Shown: positions 47,302 through 55,717 of the stretch, one piece after another
Layout: each line of letters begins with the position of its first letter
Position numbering within the stretch: position 1 is the stretch's first letter
Source of the DNA: Erysipelotrichales bacterium
GTDB lineage: Bacteria > Bacillota_I > Bacilli_A > Erysipelotrichales > Erysipelotrichaceae
Reading direction: 5' to 3'
DNA length: 64,000 bases
NCBI GenBank assembly: GCA_910575705.1
Contig: CAJTFG010000004.1
Location: 1 to 64,000 of the forward strand
Position numbers and translations under genes: made by a program
The notes under the pieces: model-generated
Database searches by the model: none
What the model was told of the DNA's origin: nothing
What the model saw: only the letters and a program-made list of their open reading frames with translations

Positions 47302-48536
47302 AACAGTTTTTAACGGTATTTCGATTTGAATTATTAGGGTTTATCAAGAATAAAGTATATTTGATCTCTACACTTATTATTTGTCTTGTTGCCGCAATCG
47401 GTTTGAGCCTGCCGAATTTTGTTGACTTGTTCGGCGAAGATCAGCAAGAAGTAGTTAACGGTGTTGCGGTAAGCGAAGAAGAATACGTATTTGCTTTATA
47501 TGATCCGCAGCATTATGTATATGATACACCGACATTGCAGGCGACGTATCCGAATACAGAGTTTAAACTGGTGTCTTCTGTAGAGGAGATCCGTTCCATG
47601 GTTGAGAAAAAAGAAGTAGATGCCGGATTTGCTTTGAAAGGTCCGCTGGAATTTGAATACTATGTGTTAAACAGTACATTGATGGATATGAATGAACAGA
47701 CATTTAGTATGATGCTTTCTTCTCAATATCGTAACCAGCAGATGCAGAATGAGAATATCGATATGCAGACGGTAAACGAGATCTTATCAGCGGCGGCTGT
47801 AAGCGAAAGCATCGTCTTAGGAAGAGACGGCGTCGGTGGCTATGCATCTACGTATGTTTTACTGTTTATACTTTACCTTATGGTTCTGATATATGGGCAG
47901 ATGATATGTACGAATGTGGCATCCGAGAAAAGCAATCGTTCCATTGAGATTCTCGTTACCAGTGTTTCTCCTAATGCCCTGATATTCGGTAAGGTAATGG
48001 CAGGAGCAGTTGCCAGTGTCTTGCAGGCAGGATTGATGATCGGCTGTGCTTACGGTTTTTATCAGGTCAATGCAGATGCATGGAACCACATGTTGGATAT
48101 CGCATTTAATATACCGTTGCAGACACTGCTTACTTTCCTGGTATTTGGTTCCTTAGGCTATATATTTTATAGCTTTATCTTCGGCGCTTTAGGAGCGCTC
48201 GTTTCTAAGGTCGAGGATATTAATACGAGTTCTATGCCTATTACCATGATTTTTATGGCTGCGTTTTTCGTGACGTTCTATGGTATGTTCGATATCGAGG
48301 GAATCGTTATTAAGATCGCATCCTATGTACCGTTCAGTTCTTTCATGGCGATGTTCGTACGTGTTTCTATGAGTACGGTATCCACTTTGGAAGTTCTGCT
48401 CTCTTTGGCCGTACTGGTCATATCTACGGTCTTGATGGGGGTACTCGGCGCGAAGATATACAGACGCGGTACATTGATGTATGGAAATCCAATCAAGTTT
48501 TTTAAAGCGTTGAAAATGATAAAGAAAAAAGATTAG
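47298..48536 (+). CDS. ABC-2 type permease (NatB-like)
   Basis: 412 residues with one N-terminal transmembrane helix, an external domain of about 150 residues, and five or six further helices. N-V-A-S-E-K-S-N-R-S-I-E-I-L near residue 207 is the conserved cytosolic block of the NatB/ABC2_membrane_3 family. It forms an exporter with the upstream ATPase; the substrate is unknown. Confidence 0.9.
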   Translation: MKQFLTVFRFELLGFIKNKVYLISTLIICLVAAIGLSLPNFVDLFGEDQQEVVNGVAVSEEEYVFALYDPQHYVYDTPTLQATYPNTEFKLVSSVEEIRSMVEKKEVDAGFALKGPLEFEYYVLNSTLMDMNEQTFSMMLSSQYRNQQMQNENIDMQTVNEILSAAAVSESIVLGRDGVGGYASTYVLLFILYLMVLIYGQMICTNVASEKSNRSIEILVTSVSPNALIFGKVMAGAVASVLQAGLMIGCAYGFYQVNADAWNHMLDIAFNIPLQTLLTFLVFGSLGYIFYSFIFGALGALVSKVEDINTSSMPITMIFMAAFFVTFYGMFDIEGIVIKIASYVPFSSFMAMFVRVSMSTVSTLEVLLSLAVLVISTVLMGVLGAKIYRRGTLMYGNPIKFFKALKMIKKKD

Positions 48537-48538
48537 TA

Positions 48539-48612
48539 AAAAAACAGTTGTTTTCATGATATATCCATCGAGTCGATTTTTTCGGATATGTTGCTGAAGC
48601 AACTGTTTTTCT
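48539..48612 (+). terminator. Compound hairpin terminator after ABC exporter
   Basis: AAAACAGTTG and CAACTGTTTTT enclose a second stem ATATCC/GGATAT. It isolates the cassette array from the upstream operon. Confidence 0.6.
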
Positions 48613-48642
48613 TAAGGTAGTCTAGTGAGGTTTTTTTCAATC

Positions 48643-48947
48643 AGCACGATTTCTGTCTATAGTAGCATTATTCCTCTTCAATCCTGGTGTAATGTCGGCC
48701 CATACTCTTGTACAGGAAGTGTAGTATCGGCTACAGAGTGGAAAATCACACACAATGTGCGTTTTGAAGAAATATGGATGTCTACACCAATTGCATCATC
48801 AAACGTGTACAATCGAAGTGGAGCATGGAACATGGGCAGTTCAGGTTATGTTCTTTCTTATCCTGCTAACAGTGGAAACCGATCAGATTTAACACGACTT
48901 CAGCGTCCGGCTCTGTAGAGATTAGACAACTATGATGGGTATCATAG
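48643..48947 (+). other. Cassette 1 of array (TIS to QRPAL)
   Basis: Starts at GCACGATTTCT (48644-48654) and reaches CAGCGTCCGGCTCTG (48901-48915), then TAG. From T-I-S to Q-R-P-A-L it is open for 90 codons. It contains W-C-N-V-G-P-Y-S-C and several Trp and Ser. A GTG at 48625 opens the frame with AAGG seven bases before it, but this start is weak. The cassette ends with hairpin CTATGAT/ATCATAG (48930-48947) and then ATACAGAGGAT. Confidence 0.75.
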
Positions 48948-48999
48948 CTCAAATAACATACAGAGGATTGGTATCCGGTCACAAAGGTGAGGATAGGTA

Positions 49000-49064
49000 T
49001 TTTCATTATTTACTGATTTTTTTATACATTATCTGGTATTCTTTCTATAAAGGCAGGCTAAAAA
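49000..49064 (+). repeat. 65-base spacer repeat, copy 1
   Basis: Matches 49450-49514 at all but about four positions. The core runs through TATACATTATCTGGTATTC. It lies between cassettes 1 and 2. Confidence 0.85.
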
Positions 49065-49157
49065 GAAAATGAAATTCCATGCATAAGAGGAACCTTGTTT
49101 AAAACAATTGGTTTCGGATCTGTCCAAACGGAGATTAAGGGATTCATTCAACGTGAT

Positions 49158-49195
49158 GAGGTTAGGAGTTCCATCATAATGAGAGCACGATTTCT
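49158..49195 (+). repeat. 38-base cassette leader repeat, copy 1
   Basis: Differs from 49523-49560 at one base only. Ends in GCACGATTTCT. In the cassette frame it reads stop-E-F-H-H-N-E-S-T-I-S. Confidence 0.9.
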
Positions 49196-49424
49196 CATTC
49201 ATTCTTCTTAGTGCCGGTGTATGGAAAAAACCCTGTTTCTAGTATGATCTGTAAAGGTGGAGGAGCGTGGCTAAGCAGCAGTTCATTAGGAAGAGCCCCT
49301 TATTCTGATGGTTTATGGTATGTAACGTATAGTGCTGTCATCGGTTGGCCTCCTGCACATCATCAACAGTATTTTCAGCGTCCGGCTCTGGTATAAATGA
49401 AGAATCATGATAAGTATCATGATT
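49158..49424 (+). other. Cassette 2 of array (TIS to QRPAL)
   Basis: GCACGATTTCT at 49185-49195 and CAGCGTCCGGCTCTG at 49376-49390, stop TAA after one further codon. It is the shortest member, 68 codons from T-I-S to A-L. It has one Cys (M-I-C-K-G-G-G) and an aromatic end I-G-W-P-P-A-H-H-Q-Q-Y-F. End hairpin AATCATGAT/ATCATGATT at 49403-49424, then ATACAGAGGAT. Confidence 0.75.
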
Positions 49425-49449
49425 TCGTATGATATACAGAGGATATATC

Positions 49450-49514
49450 TTTTCATTGTTTACTGATTTTTTTATACGTTATCTGGTATTCTTTCTATAA
49501 AGGTAGGTTAAAAA
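49450..49514 (+). repeat. 65-base spacer repeat, copy 2
   Basis: Second copy of the spacer at 49000-49064, here only eight bases before the next leader repeat. Confidence 0.85.
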
Positions 49515-49522
49515 AGGAAAAA

Positions 49523-49560
49523 GAGGTTAGGAGTTCCATCATAATGAGGGCACGATTTCT
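49523..49560 (+). repeat. 38-base cassette leader repeat, copy 2
   Basis: Second copy of 49158-49195, reading stop-E-F-H-H-N-E-G-T-I-S in the cassette frame. Confidence 0.9.
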
Positions 49561-49845
49561 GAAAGCAATGGAATTATTGTAACGGTTGCAACGGCATGTT
49601 CCAAACCCACGATATGCAATGGTACACAAGTATACGGTTTACAATTTGGACAAGTTTTTGGTTGGACCCAGCATATTTCTGCGGCATCGTCAACGATTGC
49701 AACCTCACAGATCTATTATGATTTTCGACGTCCCGGAGTAGTTAATAAATGGACGAACACAAATTTTGTAGATCAGGGTGATACGATTACCTCACAGCGT
49801 CCGGCTTTGTATTATCTCCATACATTGTAATAAGCATTGCAATGT
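49523..49845 (+). other. Cassette 3 of array (TIS to QRPAL)
   Basis: GCACGATTTCT at 49550-49560 and CAGCGTCCGGCTTTG at 49795-49809, then six codons and TAA (49828-49830). It is open for 86 codons although no ATG begins it. It contains C-S-K-P-T-I-C-N-G, matching the spacing of the Cys pair in the solitary cassette. End hairpin at 49822-49845 has a ten-pair stem as RNA with one G-U pair, then TTACAAAGGAT. Confidence 0.75.
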
Positions 49846-49893
49846 CGTATAACTTACAAAGGATAAGATAGAATATAACTCTCCGTTTGATTC

Positions 49894-50174
49894 TGCACGA
49901 TTTCTGTAGGCTATCAAACTGTCGTTGTCGCATATGGTACTTGTCCTGGAGGAATTACACCGGGCAGTCATATCAATACCTTGCACTTTGTAGGGGTAGA
50001 TTCTACAAATGCTTGGGATCTGCTTCCTGTTGGTTCCACGCCTATTATCAATCTTCGCTTCTTTGGACCTACAGGACCTGGTTATGCTTGTATGGATCAT
50101 TTGGCCACACTTGTACATTCTTATCAGCGTTCGGCTTTGTTTTGCTTTCATTGCATATGAACGGTTCATATGCA
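49894..50174 (+). other. Cassette 4 of array (TIS to QRSAL)
   Basis: GCACGATTTCT at 49895-49905 and CAGCGTTCGGCTTTG at 50125-50139, where one base change gives Ser for Pro. It is open for 81 codons and ends F-C-F-H-C-I-stop (50158-50160). A TGA stands two codons before its first shared codon, so it cannot be read from upstream as it lies. The end hairpin at 50152-50174 is a perfect 11-pair palindrome with a one-base centre. Confidence 0.75.
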
Positions 50175-50192
50175 TAATAGAAAAAGCAAAGG

Positions 50193-50825
50193 CTATTCTT
50201 TTATCCGCAGTCCGAGAAGCTTGGATAATTCCAATGCCTGTGCCGGTGATACACACATGCCTTTCATGGAATCTTCCGTGATGGTGATACCGTCAATGGT
50301 ACAGGAAGATACGTCGATATTCATCAATGGGGTATGAATAAATTCACATGAACTGAGGTTGCATGTGGCAAAGACGATATCTTTCAGTTTCATATCATTG
50401 AGGTTGGAAGAAGTCATATCCATGTTTTGAAATAGGCAGTTTTGCATCTTTGAACACGAGAAGTTGCCATAGCGGTTATTGTTGGTGTCGAAAGTGATAT
50501 TCTTGATTACCATACTGCTGAAATCCGCACCGACTATCCGACAGTTATGAAACTCACAGCGATGCATACAGCCTTCACTCATGATGATGTTGGACAAGTC
50601 ACATCCTTCAAAGATACAATCCATCATATCGATATGGGAAAACTTGCATTCTTCGAAGATGACATTCTTGAAGCGGCAGCTATCAAAATGAATATGTTCT
50701 TCTTCGATGAAAGAAAACAGTTCGTTTTCAAACTGTGTATGATACATATAGTTTTCTTCCAGAGCTTGATAAAATTCTTTTTGTATCGTCAGTTCTTTAT
50801 CTATTTTCGGCTTTGCGATCTTCAT
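50193..50825 (-). CDS. Pentapeptide-repeat protein
   Basis: 210 residues. From about residue 45 to 185 the sequence follows the A(D/N)LXX pattern with Cys or Phe facing in: F-K-N-V-I-F-E-E-C-K-F, C-I-F-E-G-C-D-L-S-N-I, C-E-F-H-N-C-R-I-V-G-A-D-F. This predicts a right-handed four-sided beta helix. Such proteins include topoisomerase-protecting Qnr forms, but most have no known role. It faces the cassette array from the right. Confidence 0.87.
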   Translation of the reverse strand: MKIAKPKIDKELTIQKEFYQALEENYMYHTQFENELFSFIEEEHIHFDSCRFKNVIFEECKFSHIDMMDCIFEGCDLSNIIMSEGCMHRCEFHNCRIVGADFSSMVIKNITFDTNNNRYGNFSCSKMQNCLFQNMDMTSSNLNDMKLKDIVFATCNLSSCEFIHTPLMNIDVSSCTIDGITITEDSMKGMCVSPAQALELSKLLGLRIKE

Positions 50826-50964
50826 GCGGACACCCCTTTGATTTTCATTTATTATAGCATAAAAAGAGGAACGGATTTTTCATATCGGAAAAACTTCGCA
50901 TGTTGTTTTTTAATACGGAACTTTATATAATGATGCCATTGGTAAAATGAGAAAAGAGGATGTT

Positions 50965-53121
50965 ATGAAAGAAATCATCAGACAGATCTCACAGCAGCTG
51001 CAGATCGGTGAAAAGCAGGTACAAGATACATTGACATTGCTGGAAGAGGGGAATACCGTTCCGTTTATCGCCCGTTATCGAAAAGAGATGACAAAGGGAT
51101 TGGATGAGGAACAGATCCGTATCGTTGCGGAAAATTATGACTATCAGATAAATCTTGCGAAAAGAAAAGAAGATGTGCAGCGGCTGATCGAAGTGCAGGG
51201 AAAGCTGACGGAAGAAATATGCAAAGCTATCGCAGCATGTACGAAGCTGTCAGAGGTAGAAGATATTTATCGGCCATATCAACAGAAGAAAAAAACGCGG
51301 GCAAGTGAGGCAGAGGCAAAAGGTCTTCGTCCGCTTGCGGATTGGCTGTTAGCGCTGCCGGTACAGAAGGATGTTTTAAAAGAAGCGGAAAAGTACGTAA
51401 ATGATCAGGTTGCTCATGCGGAAGAAGCATTGCAGGGCGCTAAAGATATCATTGCGGAGATCGTGAGCGATGATCCGCAAGTGCGTGCAAAGATCCGTTC
51501 CAGTATAGAGCGTTATGGAAAAATCGTTACCGAAGCGAGAAAAGGTCATCATGACGATAAAAAAGTATATCGCATGTATTATGCATATGAAGAACCTCTG
51601 CGCTTGATTGCTCCGCATCGGATCATGGCGATCGATCGTGGTGAAAAGGAAAAGATCCTTCGGGTTTCTTTTTCATATGATAAAGATCCTATAGAAAAAT
51701 GGGTCATTCATAGGATCCTTCGGCATCGTTCGACAAGTGCTTTGAATGTGTTGGAAGACGCTGTGCATGATGGATTGAAGAGGCTTGCTTTTCCCGGCGT
51801 GGAGCGTGAAATACGCAGTGAATGGAGCGATCGTGCAAAAGAGAAATCCATTGATGTCTTTTCTATGAATCTGGAGCGCTTGCTGATGCAACCGCCGATG
51901 AAAGATAAGATGATACTCGGGTTGGATCCTGCTTTTCGTACGGGATGCAAGCTGGCGGTAATCGATAAGACCGGAGAATATCTGGAAGTCGGTGTGATCT
52001 ATCCGCATCCTCCGGTGAATAAGAAAAAGGAAAGCGAAGAGATCTTATTGTCTTTGTTGCGGAAATATCCGATCGATATCATTGCTATCGGTAATGGGAC
52101 AGCTAGCAGGGAAAGCGAGCAGTTTATCGCGGATATGATACGAAGGTATCATCTTTCTTTATCATATACGCTGGTATCGGAGGCGGGAGCTTCGGTATAT
52201 TCCGCATCCAAGCTGGCACGCGATGAATTTCCCGATTTGCATGTGGAACAGCGAAGTGCGATCTCCATTGCCCGCAGGATCCAGGATCCGCTGTCAGAGC
52301 TTATAAAAATTGAACCGCAGGCAATCGGTGTCGGGCAGTATCAGCATGATCTGCCGGCTGTCCGTTTGAAAGAGAGATTGGATTTTGTCGTCACGAAAGC
52401 GGTGAATCGCGTCGGCGTCAATGTCAATACGGCAAGTATGGAACTCTTGCGGCATATTTCCGGATTGAATGCGTCTTCTGCTAAAGCGATCGTCACGTAT
52501 CGAAAAGAACATGGCAAGATTCACAGCCGGGAGGAATTAATGGATGTACCGAAGATCGGAGCGAGATCTTTTGAACAGGCGGCCGGTTTTTTACGCGTCG
52601 AGAATTCCCATGAACCTTTGGATCGAACGTCGATTCATCCGGAAAGCTATGCGCTGACGGAAAAAGTATTGACGCTTTTGCACATAAAAAAGGAACAGAT
52701 GGGAACTTCTGCGGCATGTGATGCAGTAAAGGAATGCGATGTTCATGAACTCTGTGAGAAGCTGCACGCAGATGTTTATACCGTGCAGGATATTTTAGAC
52801 AGTATTGCGCAGCCGTTGAGGGATTATCGAGATTCTTATGACGGACCGCTTTTAAGAAGCGATGTTTTGACGATGGAAGATCTGCATGAAGGAGACGAAC
52901 TGGAAGGTGTTGTCCGCAATGTGGTGGATTTTGGTGCTTTTGTGGATATCGGATTGAAAGAGGATGGTCTCATTCACATATCGCATATGAGTACGAAGCG
53001 CATTTCCCATCCTTCGATGGTGGTCGCTGTCGGGGATATCGTTAAGGTATGGGTAAATGGCATCGATTCGGAAAAGCAGAAAGTTCAGCTTTCTTTGCTG
53101 CCGGTAAAGTCTGTAAAATAA
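50965..53121 (+). CDS. Tex-family RNA-binding transcriptional accessory protein
   Basis: 718 residues from ATG 50965 (after AGAGGATG). N-terminal helical region with F-I-A-R-Y-R-K-E near residue 31, a YqgF-like RNase fold with G-L-D-P-A-F-R-T-G near residue 320, tandem helix-hairpin-helix motifs around 490-560, and a C-terminal S1 domain (G-A-F-V-D-I-G-L near 659). Tex binds nucleic acids and the elongating polymerase. Complete and of usual length. Confidence 0.95.
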   Translation: MKEIIRQISQQLQIGEKQVQDTLTLLEEGNTVPFIARYRKEMTKGLDEEQIRIVAENYDYQINLAKRKEDVQRLIEVQGKLTEEICKAIAACTKLSEVEDIYRPYQQKKKTRASEAEAKGLRPLADWLLALPVQKDVLKEAEKYVNDQVAHAEEALQGAKDIIAEIVSDDPQVRAKIRSSIERYGKIVTEARKGHHDDKKVYRMYYAYEEPLRLIAPHRIMAIDRGEKEKILRVSFSYDKDPIEKWVIHRILRHRSTSALNVLEDAVHDGLKRLAFPGVEREIRSEWSDRAKEKSIDVFSMNLERLLMQPPMKDKMILGLDPAFRTGCKLAVIDKTGEYLEVGVIYPHPPVNKKKESEEILLSLLRKYPIDIIAIGNGTASRESEQFIADMIRRYHLSLSYTLVSEAGASVYSASKLARDEFPDLHVEQRSAISIARRIQDPLSELIKIEPQAIGVGQYQHDLPAVRLKERLDFVVTKAVNRVGVNVNTASMELLRHISGLNASSAKAIVTYRKEHGKIHSREELMDVPKIGARSFEQAAGFLRVENSHEPLDRTSIHPESYALTEKVLTLLHIKKEQMGTSAACDAVKECDVHELCEKLHADVYTVQDILDSIAQPLRDYRDSYDGPLLRSDVLTMEDLHEGDELEGVVRNVVDFGAFVDIGLKEDGLIHISHMSTKRISHPSMVVAVGDIVKVWVNGIDSEKQKVQLSLLPVKSVK

Positions 53122-53187
53122 TATGATTTCATATTGAAGAAATATGCAAAAAAAAGTACAATAGGTATAATAAAAAAGGAGGTTATT

Positions 53188-54015
53188 ATGAATCAAGTTC
53201 AGGATTTGCAGAAGCATGCAGTAAATGTGAGAAAAAATATCGTTAAGATGGTCACTGCGGCGAAATCAGGACATCCGGGCGGATCGCTTTCTTCTGTGGA
53301 AATATTGCTGGCGATATATTTTACGCAGATGAACATCAGCGAAGAAAATATCCATTCTTGCGAGCGCGACCGTTTTGTATTAAGCAAAGGGCATTGTACG
53401 CCGTGTTTGTATTCCGTACTTGCGGAAAAAGGATTTCTGAAAGAAGAAGAGCTTTTGACGTTCCGTCAGATCAATTCCCGTTTGCAGGGACATCCGAGTA
53501 TGCGTAAGCTGGAAGGTCTTGATATGTCAACCGGTTCTTTGGGGCAGGGGATCAGTACGGCAGTAGGAATGGCTTTATCGAATAAGATACATAAAAAGCC
53601 ATATCGTATTTATACCTTGCTCGGTGATGGAGAATGCGAAGAAGGTCAGGTTTGGGAAGCAGCTATGGCAGCGGCACATTATCATTTGGATAACTTACTG
53701 GCTTTTGTTGATTTTAATGGTTTGCAGATCGACGGAGATGTTACGAAGGTAATGAATCCGACGCCGATCGATAAAAAATTTGAAGCCTTCGGCTGGAATG
53801 TCATTATGCTGAAAGACGGCAATGATATCGAAGCTGTTATCCGCGCTTGTGAAGAGGCGAAAAAATGTGAAGGAAAACCGACGGTGATCGTTGCGAAGAC
53901 CGTGAAGGGAAAAGGGGTTTCCTTTATGGAAAACAATGCCGGCTGGCATGGCAATGCGCCGAGTGAAGAGCAGTGTGCGCAGGCATTGGAAGAACTTGAT
54001 GGAGGTGCGAAATAA
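53188..54015 (+). CDS. Transketolase, N-terminal subunit
   Basis: 275-residue thiamine-diphosphate half. S-G-H-P-G-G-S near residue 28, G-S-L-G-Q-G near 111, and G-D-G-E-C-E-E-G-Q...D-F-N-G binding ThDP/Mg near 150-185. ATG 53188 follows AAGGAGGTTATT. It overlaps the C-terminal subunit gene by one base. Split transketolases are common in anaerobes and serve pentose metabolism or isoprenoid-like pathways. Confidence 0.95.
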   Translation: MNQVQDLQKHAVNVRKNIVKMVTAAKSGHPGGSLSSVEILLAIYFTQMNISEENIHSCERDRFVLSKGHCTPCLYSVLAEKGFLKEEELLTFRQINSRLQGHPSMRKLEGLDMSTGSLGQGISTAVGMALSNKIHKKPYRIYTLLGDGECEEGQVWEAAMAAAHYHLDNLLAFVDFNGLQIDGDVTKVMNPTPIDKKFEAFGWNVIMLKDGNDIEAVIRACEEAKKCEGKPTVIVAKTVKGKGVSFMENNAGWHGNAPSEEQCAQALEELDGGAK

Positions 54016-54947
54016 TGGCAAAGACAGCAACCAGAGAAGCTTATGGAAAAACCTTGGCTGCCTTGGTGGAACAAGATGATCATATCATTGTGTTAGATGC
54101 GGATCTATCCGGTTCTACGAAGACTTCTTTAGCAAGAAATGTACGTCCTGAACAGCATTTTAATATGGGGATTGCGGAAGGGAATATGATGGCGGTGGCA
54201 GCAGGTCTGGCGGCCAGCGGAAATGTGGTATTTGCATCCAGCTTTGCGATGTTTGCGGCAGGCAGAGCATTTGAACAGATTCGCAATTCCATCGCTTATC
54301 CGCGTTTGAATGTGAAAGTATGCGCTACACATGCCGGAATCACCGTAGGAGAAGACGGAGCTTCCCATCAATCCGTTGAGGATCTGGCTCTTATGCGTGC
54401 GGTACCGAATATGCTTGTCGTATGCCCTGCGGATGCAAGTGAGACCGATGCGGCCATACGCGCGGTATATGCATATGACGGTCCATGCTATGTGCGCTTG
54501 GGAAGAAGTGCGGTAGAGGATGTATATACGGAAGGAACGGTACCTTTTACATTAGGAAAAGGAAATGTATTGCATAAAGGAAGCAAGGTTGCGCTCATCG
54601 CCTGCGGTATTATGGTAGAAAGTGCTTTGAAGGCCAGAGAAGAGCTGCTGAAGGATGGCATAGATGCAACCGTTGTGGATATGCATACGATCAAGCCTAT
54701 CGATAAGGAGCTTTTGATCGAGTTGACCAAAACTCATGATTTGATCGTTACATGTGAAGAGCACAGTATCATCGGCGGTCTTGGCAGTGCGGTGGCAGAG
54801 GTGCTCGCTCAGTATGCTCCTTGCCGTCAGGTGATGGTCGGTATCCAGGATGTATTTGGAGAGAGCGGAACACCGGCGGCATTGTTAGAGAAATACGGCT
54901 TGACACCGGCTGATATCGTAAAAGCGGTAAAAGAACACGTGAAATAA
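54015..54947 (+). CDS. Transketolase, C-terminal subunit
   Basis: 310 residues with the pyrimidine-binding domain (D-A-D-L-S-G-S near residue 25, G-I-A-E-G-N-M near 53) and the C-terminal transketolase domain (C-E-E-H-S near 246). With the previous gene it makes a full enzyme. A strong terminator follows. Confidence 0.95.
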   Translation: MAKTATREAYGKTLAALVEQDDHIIVLDADLSGSTKTSLARNVRPEQHFNMGIAEGNMMAVAAGLAASGNVVFASSFAMFAAGRAFEQIRNSIAYPRLNVKVCATHAGITVGEDGASHQSVEDLALMRAVPNMLVVCPADASETDAAIRAVYAYDGPCYVRLGRSAVEDVYTEGTVPFTLGKGNVLHKGSKVALIACGIMVESALKAREELLKDGIDATVVDMHTIKPIDKELLIELTKTHDLIVTCEEHSIIGGLGSAVAEVLAQYAPCRQVMVGIQDVFGESGTPAALLEKYGLTPADIVKAVKEHVK

Positions 54948-54948
54948 T

Positions 54949-54978
54949 AAAAAAGTTCTGAATTTCAGAACTTTTTTT
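54949..54978. terminator. Bidirectional terminator
   Basis: AAAAAAGTTCTG and CAGAACTTTTTTT around AATTT. Confidence 0.9.
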
Positions 54979-54982
54979 ACGA

Positions 54983-55123
54983 TCATAGCAACTGATAGAT
55001 GAGAAAGATAAGGACGGCAACGGCAAAAATGGCAGCGCCTATATAATAAGCAGACCAGGATGCTTTCATTTCCTTTTGTTTTTCCAGCCATACTTTATTC
55101 ATGTCTTTTGTTTCTTTGTTCAT
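54983..55123 (-). CDS. Small single-pass membrane protein
   Basis: 46 residues. A charged helix (residues 1-20, many Lys and Glu) leads into one transmembrane segment, Y-Y-I-G-A-A-I-F-A-V-A-V-L-I-F-L-I-Y. AAAGGAC precedes ATG at 55123 by nine bases. It has its own terminator. No family recognised. Confidence 0.6.
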   Translation of the reverse strand: MNKETKDMNKVWLEKQKEMKASWSAYYIGAAIFAVAVLIFLIYQLL

Positions 55124-55368
55124 ATAGTTTATGTCCTTTTTTAATCAGCATGTTAATATACCTTCAGTAGCATATGTGATATGCCTAATTTCCTGCCTTT
55201 AAATAGTATAAAAATCAAAAGAAATAGTACTATCTCTAATTTTATTATAGAAAGATTTGAAAAAAATAGAAGCCTTTTATTTCATGTAAAAACGGTGTAT
55301 AATTTATTTTATAAAATGCATCTGTTTTTAATATATGAAAATAACGGAATGCTTTACTTATATCTTGC
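55124..55368. other. AT-rich intergenic stretch
   Basis: No convincing gene. The open frames here are short and lack ribosome sites. The possible leader hairpin at 55369-55399 follows. Confidence 0.5.
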
Positions 55369-55399
55369 AATGGGGTTTTCGCATTGCTATTTTTTTTAA
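55369..55399 (+). terminator. Hairpin with T-run ahead of ACT-domain gene
   Basis: GCAATG and CATTGC pair around a nine-base loop and are followed by TATTTTTTTT, 42 bases before the next start. It could be a plain terminator for a leader transcript or an attenuator. Confidence 0.5.
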
Positions 55400-55440
55400 A
55401 CTTTCGTATAATTGTTACAACTATGTTAGGAGGAATCATA

Positions 55441-55709
55441 TGAAAGCTGTCGTTAGCGTTATCGGTAAGGATATGACCGGTATTCTGGCAAGGGTATCAC
55501 AAGAATGCGCACAACAGAATGCCAATGTATTAGAGGTATCTCAGACATTGCTGCAAGATATGTTTGCGATGATCATGCTGATCGATATCGAGCATCTGCA
55601 TATGCCGCTGAGTGATTTTGCGGCACACATGGAACGCGTGGGAAAGGACAGCGGTTTGGTGATCCATGTCATGCATGAAGATATCTTTCATGCCATGCAT
55701 AAGATATAG
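55441..55709 (+). CDS. ACT-domain protein (UPF0237)
   Basis: 89 residues making one ACT domain, [13 protein letters not shown] near the start and N-V-L-E-V-S-Q-T near residue 29. ATG 55441 follows TTAGGAGGAATC; the frame extends upstream into the hairpin. ACT domains bind amino acids. It is paired with the DUF711 gene, an arrangement conserved across Gram-positive bacteria. Confidence 0.93.
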
Positions 55710-55717
55710 GTGATGCT

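Noticed and set aside
49887-50177. Independent 96-residue gene in cassette 4
   Set aside because: It is in a different frame from the shared landmarks, has no ribosome site, and is Cys/Trp/Arg-rich as expected of an out-of-frame reading.
48601-50180. CRISPR array
   Set aside because: The repeats are few, spaced 250-450 bases apart and flank open coding frames; there are no short regular spacers or cas genes.
48601-50180. Diversity-generating retroelement template/variable repeats
   Set aside because: The cassette bodies are unrelated rather than differing at adenines, and there is no reverse transcriptase in the window.
48601-50180. True integron with attC sites
   Set aside because: I find no GTTRRRY core sites at cassette junctions and no integrase gene; only the hairpin shape is similar.
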